A stretch of DNA of 64,000 nucleotides from Tritrichomonas musculus (GCA_039105265.1 JAPFFF010000020.1:1567001-1631000), one strand, 5' to 3'. Positions 1 to 9,964 are shown, counted from the stretch's first letter. The notes: generated from the letters alone by a model not told the origin. Translations and numbers: made by a program.

Positions 1-1126
1 AATAAGTTTCAAAAAAATCTTTTGATAAAGAATTGCATCCTTTAAAAGAATTTTTGGTGATAAATATTATAGATGAAGGATCTTCGAATGTCAAATTAGA
101 TAACTTTAAGCAATCCATAAAGGCACAATTATCAATAATAGTTACAGAAGATGGAATTGTAATTTCTATAAAAGGACAGTACCCAAATGCTTTTGATTTA
201 ATTGTGGTGACAGATGAGGGAATTGATATATTAATTAATGACTTGCAATCATAAAATACATTTTGTTCGATAGAAGGCACTGATGATGGGTTTTGAAATA
301 TCACTTTTTGTAATGATTTACAATTACTGAAAGCAGAACATCCAATAAAAGTTACAGAAGATGGAATTGTTATTTCTATAAGAGAACATACCCAAAATGC
401 ATTTGATCCGATTGTAGTGACAAATGAGGGAATTGTAATTTCTATAAAAGGACAGAATGCAAATGCCTTTGATTTAATTGTGGTGACTGATGAGGGAATT
501 GAAATGTCCATTAACGAAATGCATTCATAAAAGACACTTTCTTCGATAGAAGGCACTGATGATGGGTTTTGAAATTTCACTTTTTTTAACGATGAACAAT
601 CACAGAAAGCAGAACCTCCAATAAAAGTTACAGAAGATGGAATTGTAATTTCTATAAGAGAACAGTACTCAAATGCATTTGATCCAATTGTAGTGACAGA
701 TAAAGGAATTGTTATTTCTTTAAAAGAACAATTAGAAAATGCATTATACTTAATTGCGGTGACAGATGATGGAATTGAAATGTCCATTAATGAATCGCAT
801 TCATAAAAGACACTTTCTTCGATAGAAGGCACTGATGATGGGTTTTGAAATATCACTTTTTTTAACGATGAACAATCATAGAAAGCAGAACCTCCAATAA
901 AAGTTACAGAAGATGGAATTGTAATTGGCTTTAAAGACTCACAACTACGGAAAGCATTAGCTCCAATTTTAGTAATAGATGAAGGAATAATAATTTTGCT
1001 TAATTTAGTACAATTTGTAAAGCAATCTTTTTTGATTTCTTTTAGTTGACTTAAAAGTAATTTTAAAATATTTTGATTATCTTTTTCAGCAGCTAAATAC
1101 AATATATTTTTAAAAGAAATAGTTGT
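1..1126 (-). CDS. BspA-like leucine-rich repeat (LRR_5) region, partial at left edge
   Basis: Reading the minus strand from about 1126 down to base 1 gives an uninterrupted frame of about 375 codons that leaves the window. It opens with an ankyrin-like stretch (YLAAEKDNQNILKLLLSQ) and then has about fifteen LRR_5 units of 22-24 residues built on the motif ITIPSSVT-x-IG-x-x-AF-x-x-C-x-SL. This is the BspA/TpLRR fold used by trichomonads for surface or protein-binding roles. A 276-bp superunit repeats three times. The frame differs by one base from the DUF3447 reading frame just upstream (1182-2288), and a TAA lies in its own frame at 1127-1129, so it has no start of its own. In this family DUF3447 and LRR_5 normally sit in one protein, so I take this as the C-terminal half of a split or decayed gene. 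Confidence 0.75.
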
Positions 1127-1181
1127 TTAAATTCCTTGAAATTAAAATTTTTAGAATTTCATTGAAAAGAACGATCAAATT

Positions 1182-2288
1182 TTATTGAAAAATATTCAAA
1201 ATTTTGATATTTTCAATATCAAGATCTCCTGTTGATAAAAAAAGTTTAACCAATTGCTGATAATCATTTTTGACTAGATAAATAATAATATCTTTGTTTT
1301 TAGCATTCTCAGGGAAAAATAAAAAATTATGATATTTAAGACTTAAACTTAATATTTTTGATTGTTTTGATATAATATTATCATATCCATTTTGGATATA
1401 TTTGGCAACATCATTATTATGACATATGATTGCTTCGATTAATATTTCATAAAAAACTTTTTTATCTTTGATAAAGTTATCTTCAAGGAATTTGATTAAT
1501 TCGGAATTATCGCTGTGAACAGCAAAATTACATATTAATGGTGGAATTTGGGCGTGATTATAAAACAAATATTTAAATATTTGAAGAGAACCATAAAAAG
1601 CAGCATATTGGATTAAAGCTATTTTGTTATTCATTAAAATTGCATTTGTTTCATAAATTGAAAAATTGATAAAACTATTAAAAGAGTAATCATTTTGATT
1701 AACAAAAATAATAAAATCTTCTATTGAATCATTTCTTATCATTTCACACAAAAAAGCGTCATTTTCACCTTTCAATCTTTTTTCATTAAAATCCTCTGGT
1801 ATTGTTTTTAAAATTCCATTAAAATCTTCTTGCTCTTTATTTTTCTTTTTTGCATATTTTTTGATTTCAGGTGTAAAATATTGTGGATATTTTAATTCTT
1901 TATAACTTTCATTCATCACATAAAAAATATATTCATCAATTATCATCATATCTTCTTTTAAGAGGAATAAAATGAGCCTTTTGTTGCTCTTAAATATGTC
2001 AAATATTTCAACATTATCATAATAATCTATAATTTCATCTTTATATTCAAAGAGAATTTTTTCAATTTTTTGGAAGAAATTGTTTGAACGGCGATGATTA
2101 TTTGATATATCAACAAGTAATCTGAGTAATAATATGAGCTCTTGACCATTTTTATGAATTTTTTGTGCATTAATGAAATTACATAAAACTTCATAATTTT
2201 CTTCGAGATCTTCTTCTTTATCAATATAATCAAGAACTTTTGATTGCAAATCTTTCATTTTTTCTATTTTTTGCTTTACTAGATTCAT
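1182..2288 (-). CDS. DUF3447/ankyrin-like protein, N-terminal half of a DUF3447-LRR gene
   Basis: A 368-residue frame starting at the ATG 2286-2288; a longer frame would need a TTG. The N-terminal helical part (coiled, K/E-rich, residues 1-150) and the region with QYAAFYGSLQIFKYLFYN, HSDNSELIKFLEDN and EAIICHNNDVAKYIQ (about 225-310) match the layout of trichomonad DUF3447 proteins, which are degenerate ankyrin repeats. It ends at a TAA just where the F/I/N-rich linker to the next ankyrin/LRR section would begin; after that stop the same frame continues with 23 coding-like codons. It is closely similar in layout to the protein at 18724-19863. Function is unknown and probably protein-protein interaction. 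It may be a pseudogene with the LRR half at 1-1126. Confidence 0.7.
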   Translation of the reverse strand: MNLVKQKIEKMKDLQSKVLDYIDKEEDLEENYEVLCNFINAQKIHKNGQELILLLRLLVDISNNHRRSNNFFQKIEKILFEYKDEIIDYYDNVEIFDIFKSNKRLILFLLKEDMMIIDEYIFYVMNESYKELKYPQYFTPEIKKYAKKKNKEQEDFNGILKTIPEDFNEKRLKGENDAFLCEMIRNDSIEDFIIFVNQNDYSFNSFINFSIYETNAILMNNKIALIQYAAFYGSLQIFKYLFYNHAQIPPLICNFAVHSDNSELIKFLEDNFIKDKKVFYEILIEAIICHNNDVAKYIQNGYDNIISKQSKILSLSLKYHNFLFFPENAKNKDIIIYLVKNDYQQLVKLFLSTGDLDIENIKILNIFQ

Positions 2289-2935
2289 CAAACAAAATGA
2301 TTTGTTTTATTTTTTTTTTTTTTTTTTTTGACTTTTCTTTGAAATTTTAAACAAATATATCTTTATGAATATCCTTTTATTTTAATTTTTAAAAATAAAT
2401 TAGCACATTAATACTCATAAAAGGTAATAAAAACATTTATTTTCAATATAATATTCTTTATAAAAAAAGATAAAATGATTTGAAAAGAATATGGAAATAA
2501 AATTTTTTTTAACTGGACGGTTTCATCATTGAAAATTTAAGTAAATATCAGAAAATATTTTGGAATTATCATTAACAATCTTTATAATTTGAAAGAATAT
2601 TCATTTCTCGTTTGTTTTTTTTTCTCTAATCTTTGTTTTGCTATAAAAAAAATTTGAACCGCACTTCAACTATATCTTTTTCAATGAACACTCATAAAAT
2701 ACCTCTACACCAAAAATATCTTTTTAAACCTTCAAATACATTCTTATTTCGGGCCCATTGCCCGCTCTGTGCCCGTTTCTATTTTGAATTAAAATAGAAA
2801 AATGATGCATAAAATTAATTTTTTAATATATCATCAATCTATAAAGATATTTTAGATTAATACTTATAAAAATACAATATACGGAAAATAATTATATTTC
2901 AGGAAATTTCTTTTACTAATTATCATTTTTGTAAT
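2289..2935. other. AT-rich intergenic stretch
   Basis: About 650 bases between the DUF3447 start and an ankyrin relic. It has a run of about 20 T just upstream of the DUF3447 start and an isolated GC-richer patch near 2750-2780. I see no gene or clear repeat. Confidence 0.6.
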
Positions 2936-3453
2936 TCATTTTCTAAATAATTCCTTGATTTGTTGATCTTTAATATAATGTATTGGTTTATTTTTTTCAC
3001 TATCTTTAACATCCAAATTTATTTTGCTATATCTTGATTTGGTATATCAATGTTTGAATCCTTTACTGCACGGTGCAGAGGTGTTTCTACGTTTTTATTT
3101 TTATTTTCTTCTTCTTCTTCTTCTTCTTCTTGGTTTTCGTTTTTTACCGCATAATAAGAATTTTCCAAATTGACATCATAATTATTATTAGATAATAAAA
3201 CCTGAACTAATTCGGCATATCTTTTCTTAAACGCAGGATATAAAGAAGTTTCATTTTTAATTATTCTTTCATTTTTAATTATTCTTTCATAAAGAAGCAA
3301 TGCAAATTGATTTTTTTGGTATTTTAGTACCTTTTCATTTTTTTTATTTTTTCTCAAAAAGTAGAGGGCATAAACTACAAGAAAATGGAAGGAATAACCA
3401 TCAAAAAGTGTATAATTGAAAAGAATTAAAATTTTCCAACTTTTTGATATCAC
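2936..3453 (-). pseudogene. ankyrin-repeat gene relic
   Basis: The frame 3019-3453 begins at a GTG, not an ATG, and carries ankyrin-like pieces: TSLYPAFKKRYAELVQVLLS, DVNLEN, then an E-rich tract from a GAA repeat and ETPLHRAVKDSNIDI. After its stop, a one-base shift restores ankyrin-like coding (NLDVKDSEKNKPIHYIKDQQ, ending at a TGA at 2936-2938). No start codon, a broken frame and isolation from any N-terminal domain mark it as a relic of the C-terminal end of an ankyrin protein, a family greatly expanded in trichomonads. Its N-terminal 50 residues are hydrophobic and do not look like ankyrin. Confidence 0.55.
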
Positions 3454-3675
3454 ATTTTTAGTATCTACAAAAGATAGAGCAAATATTCAGTATCCAAACT
3501 TCTTATTTTTTTTATTTTAAGATATTTTTAATAATTTTTCGTGTTAAGAGACTATTTTACCCACTAAATTTGGCCTATTTGCAAATGATATGAATAGAAA
3601 TTTTTCATCCAAGTCAAAATTTTCAATCCATTCACTTTCAAAAGTTTAAAATCAAATAAAGAACAATAAATATTT

Positions 3676-5403
3676 TTATTTGTTATTTGTTACATGTAAC
3701 AACAATGATCTTGTATATGATTTTAATAAATTTGTCATTTGACGATAATTTCTTGGAGATTCGTAATATTCTTTATTTTCAACAGCATTTACCAAATTCT
3801 CAAGAACACAACTCAAGTTTATTTGAGCGTTTTCAAACAACTTAAGCTCGCTTGATCCCTGGCTCAAAAAGAAAGCATGAGGATAGCTCCACATTAGAAC
3901 AGATCTAGCTTCATCGATCGCGTTAAATATTTCTTCACTTAATTTTATAGAATCGTTAATGTCCAACCTTTCATAAGGAACATCATAATCCTCATGAAAA
4001 ATGTTCACCAAAACATTTTGTCTTTCTTCTCGTTGTTTTACTTCATTTTCGTGACTAACCTTGTTACTCAAAAACCGAGTCAAATAAAAAGACAACCGAT
4101 CCATGTCAACATTACTTGGAAGAGCAACATTATCATAATCACGATAGACGGTGCATGAAGCATTATGATTTTGATGAGCTGGAAAAGGACCGCCACAAAC
4201 ATAACAAAATTCATAATTGCATTTTGGACATTTTATATATGTGCAACCACCATCACGTTGAATTCTTTCATGACATTTTGGACATGCTTTTGTGTTCTCT
4301 TTAATCCATTTCAATTCCGCATTTTCTTCTTTTGCAATCTCTCTCCATTTTGGAAGCAGATTGCAGTCAAGAGGTGCATGTGATATTTCTTTACATTTCC
4401 AACAGAATCGACAACCACATGAACATGTTGCAACATCACAAAGACCAACTGACGACGATGTCAAAATGTTGGGACATCCTTCACGAATACAATGATAGAA
4501 TTCTGGTTTCATTTCAATTTCTTTTTCAATTGTTTTGTTGAAGTTTTTCAAAGCAAGTTGATAATTGCAAAATTTGATGATGTCGTATCGAACGATTCGA
4601 CATTGACAATCATTGCATGGACATGTTATTTCTGATTTGCCATTAGAAATGCACGCCTTAATGTGATCTGCTATGCATTCAGCACAGAAATAATGCTTGC
4701 ATGGAAGTGAATATAAAACAAGATTGTTTTCTTCATCATCAAAGCAAATGAGGCATGATTCATTATTACTGTCTTTTTTACGTTGCTCAAAATGAATCGG
4801 CATATTCAATGGATGATCATTTAAACCTATCCTTTTCATGCAATTCGTTAAATTTGATGCAATTTCTCTGTTTAAAATGTCGGAATCAAATTGAAAAAGT
4901 TGATATAAAGCTTCAACAATTTCTGGATGGATACGAAATTTGGTTGATATCGATGTAATAACATTTTCTTGATTTTCACCTAATTTGTCAAGTGTGATTG
5001 AGGGTAATAATTGCTGATTTTTCGGTTTGGAAGAATTACTAGTATTATGGTAATTATTTGTGTTTTCATCATTGTAATCATCAATAATGTCTTCATCTTC
5101 ATCACCAATGTTGCATGAGGATGCAGAGGAAGAAGAACTCATTAAAGAAAAAATATTGATATGAAGTTGATAAAGTTCACTGGAATTCTGACGATCACAT
5201 ATTAATAAATAGTTGTCAATAATTTGCTGGTCTATATAATCTGATCCTAATAAATTATTTAAAATTTGATTATCAATTTCAGGATTGAATTTGCCATGAA
5301 CATTAAAATATTCAGAATTGCTCTTATAAAAATCTGGCAATTGAATCACATTCCGAATTGAATTTGCAACATTTTTAATGAATGATGGATTGACTTCGCT
5401 CAT
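3676..5403 (-). CDS. RBR-type (Ariadne-like) E3 ubiquitin ligase
   Basis: 575 residues from an ATG. RBR ligases take ubiquitin from an E2 onto a RING2 cysteine before passing it to the substrate. RING1 starts at about residue 217 (CLICFDDE ... CKHYFCAECI). The IBR zinc domain is at about 290-350 (CIREGCPNI ... CSCGCRFCWKC). RING2 is at about 373-420 (CPKCHERIQRDGGCTYIKC ... CYVCGG), with Cys387 in the DGGC motif as the expected catalytic cysteine by comparison with HHARI/Parkin. A helical C-terminal region after RING2 fits an Ariadne domain. The N-terminal 200 residues are acidic/serine-rich and unrecognised. All zinc ligands I can check are present, so the enzyme looks active. A poly-A run sits about 30 bases upstream of the start. 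Confidence 0.92.
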   Translation of the reverse strand: MSEVNPSFIKNVANSIRNVIQLPDFYKSNSEYFNVHGKFNPEIDNQILNNLLGSDYIDQQIIDNYLLICDRQNSSELYQLHINIFSLMSSSSSASSCNIGDEDEDIIDDYNDENTNNYHNTSNSSKPKNQQLLPSITLDKLGENQENVITSISTKFRIHPEIVEALYQLFQFDSDILNREIASNLTNCMKRIGLNDHPLNMPIHFEQRKKDSNNESCLICFDDEENNLVLYSLPCKHYFCAECIADHIKACISNGKSEITCPCNDCQCRIVRYDIIKFCNYQLALKNFNKTIEKEIEMKPEFYHCIREGCPNILTSSSVGLCDVATCSCGCRFCWKCKEISHAPLDCNLLPKWREIAKEENAELKWIKENTKACPKCHERIQRDGGCTYIKCPKCNYEFCYVCGGPFPAHQNHNASCTVYRDYDNVALPSNVDMDRLSFYLTRFLSNKVSHENEVKQREERQNVLVNIFHEDYDVPYERLDINDSIKLSEEIFNAIDEARSVLMWSYPHAFFLSQGSSELKLFENAQINLSCVLENLVNAVENKEYYESPRNYRQMTNLLKSYTRSLLLHVTNNK

Positions 5404-6356
5404 AGTTTTTAAATGAAAATTGGAAAATTTAAAAAAAAAAAAATTTGAATGATGGAAAATAATTTTGAATGATTCACTAATTTTGAATTAAAATTTAGCA
5501 TAAAAGTATTAAAGAATTTGGCTTTTTGTTTATTAAATTAAAGGGTGAAGTAATATTTATATAAAAGCATTGTAATATAGTAAAATTTTGGATGCCAAAA
5601 AAAAAAAAATTCCAAATTGGGAATTCCAAGTTTTTTTTTCCCCGAGTTTTTCTTCAACTCTAGCAAGGACAAAATGATAAAAAAACGTGTAAAAAATTTA
5701 ACAAGTTATCAATGAAAATTTAAGAATGTTTTTTTAAAATATCTTCAAAAGAATCATTTTTTTGAGTATTACCTCAAAAAGTAGGCTTAATAAACTCATA
5801 TATAATAAATAAAATAGTTATCCTTTAATTTTCAAAAATTATTTTTTCATTTCAAAAACAAAATACTACAATTTAAAGAAAAATTTTGTTTTTTACTACT
5901 TTAACATTTTAATATAATTTTATAACATAAATTTAGTTTTTTTAATCTAGACTATTAAATAAATTTTACAATAATTGTGTTTATTTAATTAATATTTTCT
6001 TTCAATTTTATTTGAATTATTTCACAAGATTATATCTTTATAATTCTCAATTAATAAATCTTAATAAATATAACAAACTTTTTATTCTTTGGTGTTTTAA
6101 TTATTTATAACAATCCCGAATATTTGAATTTGTTTATCAAACTTTCACGCGTTTCAATATCTTATGAAAATTGAATATATCGTGAATTAATAAGCAATTT
6201 TATACATTATTAAATACAATTATTTTTATATTTATTAATGATATTTTATTCATAATAATATTTAAAATTTATTATATTAGCTAAATATCAAATATATAAT
6301 GTTTTAACATCTTTAAATTTTAATATAGCACTAAAATAATAATACTATAATTATAG
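5404..6356. other. AT-rich intergenic region
   Basis: About 950 bases between divergently transcribed genes (the RBR ligase and the surface protein). It is almost pure A/T with short homopolymers, and one GC-richer line near 5620-5660. I see no reading frame, tRNA or clear inverted repeat. Promoters of both genes should lie here, but I cannot point to one. Confidence 0.6.
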
Positions 6357-6386
6357 ATACCAATTTTAAACAGAAATTTTCTAATT

Positions 6387-8201
6387 GTGGTTGTTTTCCT
6401 ATTTTTTATCCATATATTTAGTTATGATACATATGTAGGTTACGGGGGAGGGCGCTTTCCGGTTGCACCTGATATAAATAATTTTGTTCATGTTTCAAAT
6501 TCAATTTTTCAATCATTTCATAGTACTTTGCCGGAGAGCGGTGGCGCTATATATGTAAGCAACTCGATGTTTACCATTAATTTTGAATATCTTGGATTTG
6601 CTGATTGCTCAACGATTAATCAAAATTCCGGTGCCTTTTTTATACTAGGAAGCATAATTAATATTTCTCACGTTTGTGGATATATGTGTGAAGCTATAAA
6701 TAGCGATTACCAATTTTTCAGCACTCAAAGCGATTTACAAAATGAATATTGTGATATAAGTTATCTAACAGTTTCATTATGCGGGATGTCAAACAGAGGC
6801 AACTCTGCATTTGCAATAACTGGCTTTACAAATTACCAAATTGCCAATATTAATTCATCTTATAACTTCAATCGATTTAATACGCATTCTTATGGCTCAT
6901 GCTTCAGGACATATAACGTCAAAACTTACAAAGTAAGTTATTTTAATTTTGCTCATAGTACGGGATTTGACATCTGCAACACGCACTACGCTCCAAATGG
7001 GATGTTTTTCATTGGAAACATTTTCAATTGCTCGTCAGATTTTGTATTCAAATTTCGAGGCAAAAATTCAATCAATAACGCCTTTATCGGCCTTATGGAC
7101 CGCTCGGGAGAGTATGACTTCAAAACAGGCGGCAACGCTGGAGACACTAGCCACTCACTCTCAATAAACAACTGCTTTTTCGACGTGATGCCGACTCACG
7201 ACAGTTATGTTACACTCAACAACTGCAATGCAAAGATCCCTTTTGCAACAGACCCAATCATCGGCCATGAAGGCCTCGATAACTGCCCGGTGCCGTCTCG
7301 CTTCTTCACAAATTCTCAATATTTCTCAAATTCGGCGGTTTTTACTGACTCCGATAAATTTCCAACAATCCCGTTTTCTCCTTCTTCGCAGTTCACCTCG
7401 TCGTCCGCTTTTTCACCTTCATCTGTATTTTCAAAGTCAAATACATATTCACCTTCAGTAGCTTTTACAAGGTCAAATTCATTTTCACCTTCAGTTCAAT
7501 TTTCAAGGTCAAATTCATTTTCGCCTTCAATTAAATTTACAAGGTCAAATACATATTCACCTTCAGTGGCGTTTACAAGGTCAAATTCATTTTCACCTTC
7601 GATTGAATTTTCAATGTCGAGTTCGTTTTCACCTTCTGACAATCCTCTAAGGTCAAAATCATTTTCACCTTCAAATAAATTTACAAGGTCAATTCCGTTT
7701 TCACCATCAGAAAGAGGCCTTGAAACAGCCAACCAAACCGATCCTTTCACTCCGTCTGGCTACTTCACGTCCTCCTTCACGTTCTCGCCAAACGCGACAA
7801 AGTATCCGGACGGACTCGGCGCCTATCGAGCAGACGTGTCTGGCAAGCACGAATCGAAGGAAGCGAGCCCAGCAGCAATCGGCGCCACTGCTGGAATATC
7901 GGTCGTCTTCATCGCTGTGGCCATCGTGCTGATGCTTCTCTACCTCCGCAGCAAGCAGCGGCAGCTCAAGCACCAGTTCGATGACCTTTCTGACACTTTT
8001 TTGCGCGAGTCAACAGAATCTGACACGAGTTCCTACTCGTACTCGTACTACACGTATGAATACACGTACTCTTACGGGAACAATGAAGAAGAAGAAGTAG
8101 AAGAAGAATCATACAAAAAGGAGTACTCGAGAGATGGCAGCTTAGCGTCTTACTATTCGTACCAGAGTTACTCTGACTTCGATCCAGATTACGTATCATA
8201 A
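6387..8201 (+). CDS. type I surface protein with F-x-x-S hexad repeats (Pmp-like), no ATG start seen
   Basis: About 604 codons. The N-terminus is a hydrophobic signal-like stretch (VVVFLFFIHIFS), followed by a Cys-containing region (about 15-300) with G/N/S-rich strands reminiscent of trichomonad right-handed beta-helix/Pmp-like surface proteins. Residues about 307-480 are tandem hexads of the form F-[ST]-x-S-x-x, usually paired as FSPSxx-FTRSNx. A single membrane helix follows near 495-520 (ISVVFIAVAIVLMLLYL). The cytoplasmic tail is rich in Ser/Tyr and acidic residues (YSYSYYTYEYTYSYG). The frame is open back to a TAG at 6354-6356 but contains no ATG upstream of the signal peptide; 6387 is a GTG. 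Base composition becomes clearly GC-richer from about 7050 onward. Role is inferred: cell-surface display or adhesion. Confidence 0.7.
   Translation: MVVFLFFIHIFSYDTYVGYGGGRFPVAPDINNFVHVSNSIFQSFHSTLPESGGAIYVSNSMFTINFEYLGFADCSTINQNSGAFFILGSIINISHVCGYMCEAINSDYQFFSTQSDLQNEYCDISYLTVSLCGMSNRGNSAFAITGFTNYQIANINSSYNFNRFNTHSYGSCFRTYNVKTYKVSYFNFAHSTGFDICNTHYAPNGMFFIGNIFNCSSDFVFKFRGKNSINNAFIGLMDRSGEYDFKTGGNAGDTSHSLSINNCFFDVMPTHDSYVTLNNCNAKIPFATDPIIGHEGLDNCPVPSRFFTNSQYFSNSAVFTDSDKFPTIPFSPSSQFTSSSAFSPSSVFSKSNTYSPSVAFTRSNSFSPSVQFSRSNSFSPSIKFTRSNTYSPSVAFTRSNSFSPSIEFSMSSSFSPSDNPLRSKSFSPSNKFTRSIPFSPSERGLETANQTDPFTPSGYFTSSFTFSPNATKYPDGLGAYRADVSGKHESKEASPAAIGATAGISVVFIAVAIVLMLLYLRSKQRQLKHQFDDLSDTFLRESTESDTSSYSYSYYTYEYTYSYGNNEEEEVEEESYKKEYSRDGSLASYYSYQSYSDFDPDYVS
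7320..7730 (+). repeat. tandem hexapeptide/36-bp coding repeat
   Basis: Within the surface protein, about 22-25 six-residue units of form F-[ST]-x-S-x-x are arranged mostly as 12-residue (36-bp) pairs. Several 36-bp copies are nearly identical (TTTTCACCTTCA ... AGGTCAAATTCA). The uniformity suggests recent unit duplication or gene conversion. Confidence 0.85.
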
Positions 8202-8395
8202 CGAGAAGTGACTGTTCACTGAATTTATGAATTATGTTTCATTTGTATGATTTTTGTTATGATTAAAATTAATCATGTTTATAATATAAACATTTACGTT
8301 TTTAATTATTTTATATTTATTTAGATTTTAAAACCAAAAACAGTGAATAGGTATTTTTATATTGTATGTAAAAACGACATATATATATATATATA

Positions 8396-8865
8396 TATAT
8401 ATATAGGCTTGTTATTCTGATATCAATTATCAGGTTTGGCACTTTTTTTAACTCAGATAATCGATAATAAAATGCTATCGATTGGAAATTTTTATTGATG
8501 AATTTGATTATCAAGTATGAAATGTGATACAAAAAAAATATTCTTTTGATATCGAATCTTGATTAATCGAAATTAATACCTGAAAAAACATTAAAAATAG
8601 TATTTTAATGGCATAAAATAAATATATTCTTACTTATTATGTAAAAGAATCAGCTTTTATTAAATTTTATAACGGATATGTGAAGTAATCAGTTAAAAAA
8701 GTATAAAAATTTTGATACGTTAAAATAATTTCAATATTGATAATCGATCTTTTATTTTTATTCATTATTGATATCAGAGAATAAATTTTTGATTTGATAT
8801 TGATATCAGAAAAATGGATCAATTATCGATATCGAAAATCGAGACTTAACAAGCCTATATATATA
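8396..8865. mobile_element. short non-autonomous inverted-repeat element (MITE-like)
   Basis: TATATATAGGCTTGTTA at the left is matched in reverse by TAACAAGCCTATATATA at the right. If the element proper begins at GG (8406) and ends at CC (8855), it is 450 bp and flanked by TATATATA on both sides, compatible with an 8-bp or TA-type target duplication inside a TA microsatellite. The interior is full of GATATC, ATCGAT and ATTATC palindromic words in both orientations, typical of subterminal transposase sites. There is no coding capacity. The superfamily is not certain. Confidence 0.6.
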
Positions 8866-9115
8866 GACATTTATAAGTAAAGGTTTTGTTCATTGTTTCT
8901 GTTGTGAAAGGTTGATTTTTACAAGCAAGAATACACATTTTCTAAAATATTAAGAATCAATTTAATATATATAAAAAAAACATTATTACTCACTCATCAC
9001 TTAATATGAGAAGGAAATAAACTTGTTCAAAAAGTATTGGGTTTTGAATTTTTATTTCAAAAAGTAATAGCCACATTTTAATTCAATACCAAACAAATTA
9101 GCATTTTAAATTTGC

Positions 9116-9964
9116 ATGATGTTTGAAAGAAGTTCATTGCAAGAGGCTGATCTATCTTCTTTTTCAAGTGATTTTGAAGAGTGCCGCATTTCAACTTTCC
9201 ATGATGAAGGCAAGCATGGCACCAGCAATGAAAAAAGTGATAATAAAACTGAAAACAGTTCTGATCCCAAAAAATTATTTAGTACCCACTTACAATTCTT
9301 GAATTTTGCTTCACTAATGAATAACATTCCACAAAATCAAGAAATAAATACAATTTTTTTGAATTCCATAATTAAATTAGTAAAAAAATATTATATTTTT
9401 TTTTGATAAACCAAAGACCTTGGCGGAAAAAACAGAATTGCCTCCAAAAGAAAATGAGAATATTGAATTAATTCAAAATCATTCTACTGAAAATTCACAA
9501 AAGAAGAAGATGTACTTTTGCAAAATATTGTTAAAACATTTGGCCCAAAAAATTGGAGATTAATATCAATATTGATGTATAATAGAACAGCAAGACAATG
9601 TAGAGATAGATATATGAATTATTTAGCTCCAGAATATGTTTATTCTGAGTGGACAAATGTAGAAGATAATCTTTTGGCAGAAAAATATCTTGAATATGGC
9701 CCTAAATGGAGCAAAATACAGAAATTCTTTCCAAATCGAACTGCAAATGCTCTAAAAAATCGATATAATTGTACCATTTGCAGGAAAACACAGTTACATA
9801 AAATTGATAAAAAAAATGATAATGATGATCATGATCACAAAGAATCAATTAACATTCAAACAGATTCTAATAAAGATATCTTTACCTATAATTTCCAAAA
9901 TTTCTTCTTTGAAAACTTTGAATTTAATGAAAACGTTCTAAATTCATTCTTTCATTTAATTTGA
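9116..9964 (+). pseudogene. Myb-like DNA-binding protein, frame disrupted
   Basis: The frame starting at ATG 9116 runs 96 codons and stops at 9404-9406. The frame offset by one then reads coding-like from FDKPKTLAEKTELPPKENEN to about 9500. The original frame resumes with KFTKEEDVLLQN and runs to 9964. The last part has two R2R3-type Myb repeats: residues around FGPKNWRLISILMYNRTARQCRDRY, and WTNVEDNLLAEKYLEYGPKW ... RTANALKNRY. Trichomonads use such Myb factors to regulate transcription from specific promoter elements. The two frame changes compensate; one lies at a run of nine T, the other in an AAAAGAAGAAG tract. Sequencing error at low-complexity tracts is as likely as true decay. The Myb part alone lacks an ATG. 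Confidence 0.65.

Noticed and set aside
33-254. Plus-strand open frame of 73 codons
   Set aside because: It is the reverse-strand shadow of the LRR_5 array; the minus frame has clear repeat motifs and this one has none.
1-2288. CRISPR-like array suggested by regular repeats
   Set aside because: The repeats are coding LRR units in one reading frame with diverged copies, in a eukaryotic context.
7496-7973. Minus-strand frames rich in EGENEFDLVN repeats
   Set aside because: They mirror the hexad repeats of the surface protein on the plus strand; the plus strand has the signal peptide and membrane helix.
8370-8410. TA repeat considered as a stand-alone regulatory feature
   Set aside because: It is better explained as a microsatellite flanking the inverted-repeat element.
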